Source: Chlorogloea sp. CCALA 695 (lineage in GTDB: Bacteria > Cyanobacteriota > Cyanobacteriia > Cyanobacteriales > Chroococcidiopsidaceae). Taken from it: a stretch of DNA of 64,000 nucleotides. The stretch covers positions 37,504 through 101,503 of the forward strand of contig NZ_PVWN01000014.1 of NCBI RefSeq assembly GCF_003003885.1. The letters run 5' to 3'. Under the pieces are notes generated by a model. It saw only the letters and a list, made by a program, of their open reading frames with translations. It made no database searches and was not told the DNA's origin. Of this stretch, positions 57,540-64,000 are shown in pieces; positions within the stretch are counted from its first letter, which is position 1, and every line of letters starts with the position of its first letter. The translations under genes were made by a program, and so were the position numbers.

Positions 57540-58394
57540 ATGAAAGCTATCAATAATTCTCAATCCCCTTTTATTACCCAGACTTTAAAACTGGTGGGGG
57601 TAGTATTAATCTTGTCTTTTCTATTAGACTTTGTAATTCTTGCTTTTCCGGCGGGAGAACGAGACGCTTTGTGGCAAATTGGTTTTGCTACAGCTACTGT
57701 AGATCGGGGGATCACTCCCATAATTGGACTAGCCTTTTTGATGGTAGGCTACTGGTTCGAGCGCAGTAATAATAATACCTTAACTCAGCCCCCATCGTGG
57801 TTGAGCTTGAAATTTTGGGCGCTATTATTATCTAGTTTGTTGGGATTGCTGTTTTTGGTAATGATTCCTTTGCACATCAATAATGTAAATAGCGAAAGCG
57901 TTAGAGCCGTAGAGCGCATCAATGAAAATTCTTCCCAAGAAGAAGCCAAGTTGCAAAACGAAATCAGCCAAGCGCAAGCTCAGTTAGGCGATCCCAATGT
58001 CCGCACTAAGCTAGAATCTGACAAAAATAAATTTAAAACCCAAGTTACAGCTTTACTGCAAAACGAACAACAGTTTAATCAAGCCATCAATAGTGATCGC
58101 ACTCCCGAAAATGAAAAAAAACTCCTGCGCCAATTTAAAGCTAACCCCAATGCTTTAGAGGACTTTTTAGCCCAGCAAAGCGATCCGGTTGCTCTGGGGA
58201 GTAAAAGACTCGCTCAACTCCAAACGCAAAAGCAAAAGTTGATAAATCAAGCAAAACAAGAATCCTTACAATCTAGTATTAGAATGACTGTCCGTAGTTT
58301 ATTGATATCGATTGCTTATATTTTTATTGGCTGGATGGGTTTAAGAAGTCTACTTAGCGCCAAGAAATCGCAGCAAAACCCAAGCGAAACCTAA
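57540..58394 (+). CDS. HpsJ-like membrane protein
   Basis: 284 residues. Two N-terminal hydrophobic segments (LKLVGVVLILSFLLDFVILAF and a second near 60-75), a third (LLLSSLLGLLFLVMIPL), a long charged coiled-coil-like middle (about 125-240) and a final membrane helix (LLISIAYIFIGWMGL). The layout and the FPAGERDALWQIGFATATVDRGITPIIGLAF segment match what is annotated as HpsJ family in cyanobacteria, named for a hormogonium polysaccharide locus. The link to that pathway is not supported by neighbours. It follows the TetR gene by 15 bases. Confidence 0.65.
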   Translation: MKAINNSQSPFITQTLKLVGVVLILSFLLDFVILAFPAGERDALWQIGFATATVDRGITPIIGLAFLMVGYWFERSNNNTLTQPPSWLSLKFWALLLSSLLGLLFLVMIPLHINNVNSESVRAVERINENSSQEEAKLQNEISQAQAQLGDPNVRTKLESDKNKFKTQVTALLQNEQQFNQAINSDRTPENEKKLLRQFKANPNALEDFLAQQSDPVALGSKRLAQLQTQKQKLINQAKQESLQSSIRMTVRSLLISIAYIFIGWMGLRSLLSAKKSQQNPSET

Positions 58395-58590
58395 TTTAAC
58401 TTACAATAAAAATAATTGTGACGATTTTTGAGCCTGAAGGTGTATATATGCTGAGTATATGTAACTAAAAGTAATTTTTAGCGATAACCCTAAGACTTAA
58501 ACTAAGAACATAGACTTTATTTAATCGTTGGGTTTTAAATGCGTGTCAGTAAAACCTCAAAAGCAATTATTCAAGGAGAGTGAGCAATTA

Positions 58591-59283
58591 GTGCTCGAAC
58601 GCTTCAAACAAGATTTAAAAAATGACTTAATCGCCGGATTATTAGTAGTAATTCCCCTGGCTACTACAATTTGGCTTACAATTACGATCGCAACTTGGGT
58701 TGTAAACTTTCTCACGCGGATTCCCAAACAAATAAATCCCTTTGACGACCTGAACCCAATATTAGTAACTTTGCTAAACTTGGGAGTTGGGTTAGCAGTA
58801 CCTTTATTGTGTATTTTGCTCATTGGCTTAATGGCGCGCAACATAGGCGGACGGTGGTTGCTAGACGTGGGCGAAGATGTACTAGAGGCGATTCCTTTAG
58901 CCGGAGCCGTTTATAAAACTTTAAAGCAACTACTTGAAACCTTACTTAAAGACACTAACGGCAAATTTCGTCGCGTGATTTTAGTAGAGTACCCCAGACC
59001 AGGAATATGGGCGATCGCTTTTGTTACGGGCAGCATGAGTAATGAAATTCAAGCTCAAATGGTGCGCCCGGTAATAAGTGTATTTATTCCCACAACTCCA
59101 AACCCAACGACCGGATGGTATGCAGTAGTTCCCGAAGACGAAGTAATCAATTTATCCATGTCGATTGAAGATGCTTTTAAAGTAGTAATTTCCGGCGGGA
59201 TTGTCGCCCCCAACACCCTAATAAATTCCTTACCCGAAAACGAGCTAAAACTCGAAGTACCCCACACAGAAACAATTTTATAG
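58591..59283 (+). CDS. DUF502 membrane protein
   Basis: About 230 residues from the GTG at 58591. In-frame starts at 58528 (TTG) and 58543 (GTG) would add a polar, non-conserved stretch; AAGGAGAG at 58574-58581 precedes 58591 at slightly long spacing. The family beginning LERFKQDLKNDLIAGLLVVIPLATTIWLTI and GGRWLLDVGEDVLEAIPLAGAVYKTLKQL are clear. Two membrane helices are followed by a soluble domain with VTGSMSNEI and VFIPTTPNPTTGWYAVVPEDEV. Function unknown; related plant proteins (LCV/COV) affect vein patterning. Confidence 0.85.
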   Translation: MLERFKQDLKNDLIAGLLVVIPLATTIWLTITIATWVVNFLTRIPKQINPFDDLNPILVTLLNLGVGLAVPLLCILLIGLMARNIGGRWLLDVGEDVLEAIPLAGAVYKTLKQLLETLLKDTNGKFRRVILVEYPRPGIWAIAFVTGSMSNEIQAQMVRPVISVFIPTTPNPTTGWYAVVPEDEVINLSMSIEDAFKVVISGGIVAPNTLINSLPENELKLEVPHTETIL

Positions 59284-59321
59284 ACATCGCCCTTTCATAA
59301 AAATCCTTTCCGATAATTGCT

Positions 59322-59963
59322 ATGCAAACCCAAACACCTCGCCGAATTGCCAGGGAACTCGCGCTATTGAGCTTGAGCCAACGCACACAATCACTAGAGC
59401 AGTTAGAAAATCAAGAAATATCAGATTTACTCCTAGCCGCCATCCGCACGCTTACTACCGAAGCCCAAGACGCGCTAACAACAGCCTCCTCAGAATTACA
59501 ACGCAGTAGTGATCGCTTACTTAGCAGCGAAATTCGCGCCGCCGATGTAGAATCAGCACGGGTGATGGTGAACGAAGCAGTGGAAGTTACCCAAAGTGCG
59601 ATTAATCGCTTGGGTGTAGCCTTAGAAATGCCAGAGTGGATCCAACTTGCAAACCAACAAGAAGTCCGCAGTTATACCATTAGTGTTGTGGGAACAGTTA
59701 GCGCCAAAGTCAAGCAAGTAGATGAAATATTAGGGGCAGCTTTAGTAGATTGGCAAGTACATCGGTTAGCCAAAATTGACCGCGATATTCTCAGAATTGC
59801 GATTTCCGAAATCTTATTTTTAGGTATACCCGATCGCATTGCCATCAACGAAGCGGTAGAACTTGCTAAACGCTACAGCAGCGATGAAGGACATAAGTTT
59901 ATTAATGGTGTAATGCGCCGCGTCACAGAGCAACTAAAAGCTCCCACCGCTCCAGCTTCTTAA
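59322..59963 (+). CDS. nusB: Transcription antitermination protein NusB
   Basis: 213 residues, longer than E. coli NusB (139) because of a central insertion (about 45-110), as usual in cyanobacteria. NusB with S10 (NusE) acts in rRNA antitermination. The start [14 protein letters not shown] and the C-terminal [53 protein letters not shown] are diagnostic. It is followed by ftsY after 45 bases. Confidence 0.94.
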   Translation: MQTQTPRRIARELALLSLSQRTQSLEQLENQEISDLLLAAIRTLTTEAQDALTTASSELQRSSDRLLSSEIRAADVESARVMVNEAVEVTQSAINRLGVALEMPEWIQLANQQEVRSYTISVVGTVSAKVKQVDEILGAALVDWQVHRLAKIDRDILRIAISEILFLGIPDRIAINEAVELAKRYSSDEGHKFINGVMRRVTEQLKAPTAPAS

Positions 59964-60008
59964 TCTGTTCTAGATTCCTTCGACCGTACCTCCCCAATTT
60001 AAGTAAAA

Positions 60009-61604
60009 ATGGTTTTTAATTGGTTCCGCCGTCAATTTAACGATAAAGATACTCCTACCCCAGAAGAAGAACCTGATGTTACTCTGGCGGAGGTAGAACC
60101 AGAAACGCCCACAGCTTCTGAGGAAGACGTTGCGGCGGAATACTTAAAATGGGCTAAAGCGGCTTACCAAAATATTCAACAACAGCAACAAGAAAGCGTT
60201 GAAGTTGACAGCAAATCAGCCACCTTACAAGAAGATGTTATTACAGAGGAATCTACAGTAGAAGTAGAGCCAGCAACTCTAGTTTCGCCAGTAGACGAAC
60301 CAGATTCAGAACCTATAGCGGACGAACCAGATTCAGAAACGCTAGTTACTGAAGAAATCAAAGCGGATGAACCAGATTCAGAAACAATTATTCCCCAAAT
60401 TGACGAACCAGAGGCAGAAACGCTAATTGCTCCCCAAGAGATAAAAATAGCAGCTAAGGAAGAAACAACCCCCCTACCATTTTGGGCGCAAACTGAAGCC
60501 GACAGACTAGCAAGAATAGAAAGGCTTAAAGCTACGGCCATTGAAGAAGTTGAACCGGAAGTATCGCCACAAATTCAACCTAAAGAAGAATTATTAGTTG
60601 CCTTTGATGAAGGGTTTTTGTGGTCATCGGAAATCTTAGCGGCTCAAGGTCGCCTTCCTGAAGATGTATCTTTAGAAGAAATTACCTGGCTCAAAAAACT
60701 CCGGCAAGGCTTAGATAAAACCCGCCGCAGTATAGTTAATCAACTTAAAGCAATTGTTGGTCAAGGGCCCCTTAATCAAGCGGCTGTAACCGAAATAGAA
60801 ACCTTACTATTGCAAGCCGATGTGGGGGTACAAGCTACCGATTACATTATTAATGCCCTGCAAGAGCGACTAAAACAAGAAGCTTTACCTGCCGACGAAG
60901 CGATCGCCTATCTTAAACAAATTCTCCGCGATATGCTCGATCGCCCTTTTGAAAAATATTCCCGCACCTTTATACCTGAAAAAGACACCTTAAATATTTG
61001 GTTAATGACGGGGGTTAATGGCGCAGGTAAAACTACAACTATTGGCAAACTCGCTCATATTTCCCAAAAATCTGGCTACAAATGCTTGATTGGCGCGGCG
61101 GATACCTTTCGAGCGGCGGCGGTGGAACAGGTGAAAATTTGGGGCGCAAGAAGTGGAACAGAAGTAATCGCCAATCCTGGACAAAATACCGACCCCGCCG
61201 CCGTAGTATTTGATGCGATCGCCGCCGCTCAATCTCGCTCTATAGAATTATTGCTAGTTGACACGGCGGGACGCTTGCAAAATAAGAAAAACTTGATGGA
61301 TGAACTAAGTAAAATTCGCCGCATTGTCGATAAAAAAGCCCCCGATGCTAAGGTTGAATCGCTCTTAGTTTTAGATTCTACTCTCGGTCAAAATGGACTA
61401 AGACAAGCAGAAGTTTTCGCGGAAGCAGCACAGTTAAGCGGGGTAGTTTTAACTAAACTCGATGGAACGGCAAAAGGTGGAATTGCCATAGCTGTAGTAC
61501 AGCAGCTTGGTTTACCAATTCGGTTTATAGGTGCGGGGGAAGGAATAGAAGATTTGCGACCCTTTTCTAGTTACGAATTTGTGGAAGCATTACTCAGTAG
61601 TTAG
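60009..61604 (+). CDS. ftsY: Signal recognition particle receptor FtsY
   Basis: 531 residues. The first 200 form a long acidic A domain with tandem DEPDSE repeats; then comes the four-helix N domain (LRQGLDKTRRSIVNQLKAIVG...), and the G domain. GTPase motifs: GVNGAGKTTTIGKLA (P-loop, near 335), DTFRAAAVEQ, DTAGRLQNKKNLMDEL and TKLDGTAKGG. FtsY docks ribosome-SRP complexes at the membrane. The gene is typically placed next to nusB in cyanobacteria. Confidence 0.97.
   Translation: MVFNWFRRQFNDKDTPTPEEEPDVTLAEVEPETPTASEEDVAAEYLKWAKAAYQNIQQQQQESVEVDSKSATLQEDVITEESTVEVEPATLVSPVDEPDSEPIADEPDSETLVTEEIKADEPDSETIIPQIDEPEAETLIAPQEIKIAAKEETTPLPFWAQTEADRLARIERLKATAIEEVEPEVSPQIQPKEELLVAFDEGFLWSSEILAAQGRLPEDVSLEEITWLKKLRQGLDKTRRSIVNQLKAIVGQGPLNQAAVTEIETLLLQADVGVQATDYIINALQERLKQEALPADEAIAYLKQILRDMLDRPFEKYSRTFIPEKDTLNIWLMTGVNGAGKTTTIGKLAHISQKSGYKCLIGAADTFRAAAVEQVKIWGARSGTEVIANPGQNTDPAAVVFDAIAAAQSRSIELLLVDTAGRLQNKKNLMDELSKIRRIVDKKAPDAKVESLLVLDSTLGQNGLRQAEVFAEAAQLSGVVLTKLDGTAKGGIAIAVVQQLGLPIRFIGAGEGIEDLRPFSSYEFVEALLSS
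60294..60419 (+). repeat. Coding repeats DEPDSE in the FtsY acidic domain
   Basis: Copies of an 18-base unit coding (D)EPDSE-like hexapeptides begin at 60294, 60321, 60366 and 60402; the spacings (27, 45, 36) are all multiples of nine. The last copy is diverged (DEPEAE). In-frame slippage or duplication is the simplest origin. Confidence 0.7.
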
Positions 61605-61709
61605 AAATCCCTTAATTTTCTGCGTCCAGTGATGCTCTAAACTAAAAATTGCGAAGCCCTGCGTGCGCGCTTGCGCTATCGCCAAACAGTTACAGATAGG
61701 TTACGAGCA

Positions 61710-63518
61710 ATGCGACTTTCAAAAATGTTATTTGTTACTTTGCGGGAAGACCCCACAGAGGCAGAGATTCCCAGTCACAAATTATTACTAAGAGCGGGTT
61801 ATATTCGTCGCATTGGTAGCGGTATCTATGCTTATTTGCCTTTAATGTGGCGCGTATTGCAAAAAGTCTCGGCGATCGTGCGCGAAGAAATGAACGCAAC
61901 AGGAGCGCAAGAATGCTTGTTACCTCAAATACAACCTGCGGAATTGTGGCGCGAATCTGGGCGCTGGGATACTTATACTAAAGCCGAAGAAATTATGTTT
62001 TCGTTGACCGATCGCCAAGATCGGGAATTAGGCTTAGGGCCCACCCATGAAGAAGTAATTACCACTGTCGCCCGTGAAACAATCCGCTCTTACCGTCAAT
62101 TGCCCGTACATCTCTACCAAATTCAAACTAAGTTTAGAGATGAAATTCGCCCCCGCTTTGGCTTGATGCGCGGACGAGAATTTATTATGAAAGATGGCTA
62201 CTCTTTTCATACTGATACCGAAAGCCTGAAAAAAACTTACGATGATATGCACCAGGCGTATAGTAATATACTGCGTCGTTCGGGTTTGGCATTTCGAGCC
62301 GTACAAGCCGATTCTGGGGCAATTGGCGGTTCAGGTTCGCAAGAATTTATGGTGTTAGCGGAAGCTGGCGAAGACGAGGTACTTTATACCGAAGATGGAG
62401 AATACGCAGCTAACGTTGAAAAAGCTGTATCTTTGCCTCCATCTGCTTCAAATTCACCCTTTACAACTTACGAAAAGCGCGAAACTACAGGTACAGACAC
62501 AATAGAAAAAGTCTGCAAGCTGCTCAATTGTTCGCCGACAACCTTAGTTAAAAATGTCCTTTATCAGGCAGTTTATGACAATGGCACGACAGTTTTAGTT
62601 TTAGTTAGTATTCGTGGCGACAGAGATATTAATGAAGTTAAGCTGCAAAACCATTTAACAAGTCTAGCTGGGCAATACAGCGCTAAAAACCTCCTGGCTT
62701 TAACTGTTCCAGATATAGAAGCACAAAAGAAATGGGCAGCTAAATCTTTACCTTTGGGTTACATTGCGCCGGATATTAGCGACGATTATATAAAGAGCGA
62801 TCGCACTATTCACCCCAAATTTTTACGCCTAGTCGATGAAACCGCCGCCTCACTGCAAAACTTTGTTACTGGCGCAAACGAATCTAATTACCACGTAGTC
62901 GGCGCTTCTTGGGGGCAACAACTCCCTAAACCATTACAAGCTATAGATTTACAAAAAGCAAGAGCAGGCGACTTCTCAACCCACAATTCTACCCAAACCT
63001 TACAAAGTGCTAGAGGCATTGAAGTTGGGCATATTTTTCAACTAGGGACGAAATACTCGCAAGCCTTGGGAGCTACCTATACAAACGAACAAGGGGAGGA
63101 ATTGCCTTTAGTGATGGGTTGTTATGGTGTGGGGGTGTCACGCCTAGCACAGTCGGCGGTAGAGCAATCTTACGATAAAGATGGCATTATTTGGTCAGTT
63201 GCGATCGCGCCTTATCACGTCATTATCTGTATTCCTAATATTAGCGACACCCAGCAAGTAGAAACAGCAGAAAAACTCTACACTCAATTAAACGCCGCAG
63301 GAATTGAAACTTTATTAGATGATCGTAACGAACGGGCAGGAGTTAAGTTTAAAGATGCCGATCTAATTGGTATACCCTACAGAATCGTTACCGGGCGCAG
63401 TTTGAAGGAAAATAAAGTAGAAGTAGTGGAAAGAAAAAGCCGCCAATCTCAAGAAATCCCCATTGATGAAGTTGTCTCTACATTGAGTCAGTGGATTAAA
63501 GCCGCCCTGATTGCTTAA
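61710..63518 (+). CDS. proS: Prolyl-tRNA synthetase
   Basis: 602 residues from the ATG at 61710 ([15 protein letters not shown], the family start). The frame is open 13 codons further upstream, but only a TTG is there. Class II motifs: [29 protein letters not shown] (motif 1 region), [28 protein letters not shown] (motif 2) and [17 protein letters not shown] (motif 3). The INS editing domain for mischarged Ala-tRNA lies at about 235-385. The C-terminal anticodon-binding domain has [27 protein letters not shown]. Bacterial-type, full length. Confidence 0.96.
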   Translation: MRLSKMLFVTLREDPTEAEIPSHKLLLRAGYIRRIGSGIYAYLPLMWRVLQKVSAIVREEMNATGAQECLLPQIQPAELWRESGRWDTYTKAEEIMFSLTDRQDRELGLGPTHEEVITTVARETIRSYRQLPVHLYQIQTKFRDEIRPRFGLMRGREFIMKDGYSFHTDTESLKKTYDDMHQAYSNILRRSGLAFRAVQADSGAIGGSGSQEFMVLAEAGEDEVLYTEDGEYAANVEKAVSLPPSASNSPFTTYEKRETTGTDTIEKVCKLLNCSPTTLVKNVLYQAVYDNGTTVLVLVSIRGDRDINEVKLQNHLTSLAGQYSAKNLLALTVPDIEAQKKWAAKSLPLGYIAPDISDDYIKSDRTIHPKFLRLVDETAASLQNFVTGANESNYHVVGASWGQQLPKPLQAIDLQKARAGDFSTHNSTQTLQSARGIEVGHIFQLGTKYSQALGATYTNEQGEELPLVMGCYGVGVSRLAQSAVEQSYDKDGIIWSVAIAPYHVIICIPNISDTQQVETAEKLYTQLNAAGIETLLDDRNERAGVKFKDADLIGIPYRIVTGRSLKENKVEVVERKSRQSQEIPIDEVVSTLSQWIKAALIA

Positions 63519-63524
63519 GATGTC

Positions 63525-63968
63525 ATGCAATTTCTGGTAATTTTTATATCTAGCTTATTTGGTTTAGTTTCGCCTACAGGCTTAGTTGCCGAAAAGGTGA
63601 CAAGTAATACTGTGCGATCGCGCAAGCGCACCCAGTAACGGGCTTCGCAATTTGCCAAAGTAGAATTTTTGCCCAATCTTCTGCGATTACAACTAGAGCT
63701 AACTGAGGCAAACGCCCCGCCCTTAGCGATTAAAGTAGAGATGGGACTAAATATTATTGCTGGGCGACAAATCCAAATTGTTGACCCTATAGTATACGTA
63801 AACCAGGAGAAAATACCCCAAGAGATTGTTGATGCAATCGCTATAAACCTCAATAAACAAATCTTTCTCGCCAATTTAGAAGCTTACGGCATTCAATCTA
63901 AAATTTTAAAGTTAGCGATCGCACAAGAACAATTAAAGTGCGATTCGTTGGTTAGTGAATCACGGTAA
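63525..63968 (+). pseudogene. Disrupted DUF2993 (LmeA-like) gene
   Basis: From the ATG at 63525 the frame reads MQFLVIFISSLFGLVSPTGL, then VAEKVTSNTVRSRKRTQ, and hits TAA at 63636-63638. The same frame continues RASQFAKVEFLPNLLRLQLE, then LTEANAPPLAIKVEMGLNII...IVDPIVYVNQEKIPQEIVDAIAINLNKQIFLANLEAYGI to a stop at 63966-63968. N-terminal and C-terminal parts both fit cyanobacterial DUF2993 proteins (normally about 250-280 residues), but roughly 120-140 central residues are gone and a stop sits at the junction. It begins 6 bases after the proS stop. Confidence 0.65.
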
Positions 63969-64000
63969 TCAGTCCGTACATAACTAACCCAGCCAAGACT

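Overview
The window is a 64 kb piece of a cyanobacterial chromosome. Support comes from many GCGATCGC (HIP1) octamers and from cyanobacterium-specific genes: ndhN, ycf54, a desC-type desaturase, a group 2 sigma factor, and DUF1400, DUF502, DUF4168 and HpsJ-like proteins. The ribosomal cluster also has the cyanobacterial form, lacking rpsJ, rpsN, rpmD and rpsD. The heptamer-rich and palindromic intergenic repeats resemble those of large-genome cyanobacteria (Nostocales or Chroococcidiopsis relatives). Genus cannot be decided from the sequence alone.

Layout. 1-10 kb: an ABC1/UbiB kinase, mnmG, small conserved proteins, an exported glycerophosphodiester phosphodiesterase behind a Pho-box-like promoter, and two unrecognised secreted proteins. 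10-15 kb: ligA, a DMT-family transporter, a DUF1400 alpha/beta hydrolase and ndhN. 15.7-32.7 kb: the ribosomal super-operon, rplC to rpsI, with secY, adk, infA, rpmJ, rpoA and truA inside it, followed by rpmE and prfA. 32.7-44.3 kb: housekeeping and photosynthesis-linked genes (panB, a PedR-like LuxR protein, a sugar kinase, pdxJ-ycf54, a ferritin-like protein, a secreted nuclease, a BgtB-like amino-acid transporter, a HerA-like ATPase and a sigma factor).

44.3-47.2 kb is an eroded accessory patch. It holds an unknown secreted protein coupled to a mini-ORF, the broken C-terminal half of a cation/proton antiporter, and a tyrosine recombinase beside tRNA-Thr(UGU). 47.4-53.6 kb holds argF, then lexA with a clear cyanobacterial LexA box, and close behind it a helicase like the phosphorothioation-linked restriction enzymes, a 57-residue protein, a DndD-like SMC ATPase and a Uma2 nuclease. 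No dndA/B/C/E genes are present. This is the best candidate for an SOS-linked defence module.

53.6-64 kb: a TauE-like permease, a VOC protein, and a desaturase divergent from a TetR regulator that carries a degenerate tyrosine-recombinase-like C-terminal domain. Two matching 17-bp dyads lie between that pair. Then come an HpsJ-like protein, DUF502, nusB, ftsY, proS and a disrupted DUF2993 gene.

Four small repeat elements, two pairs of different types with related ends, each sit just after a stop codon. All functions are read from sequence and memory of protein families; no database search was run.
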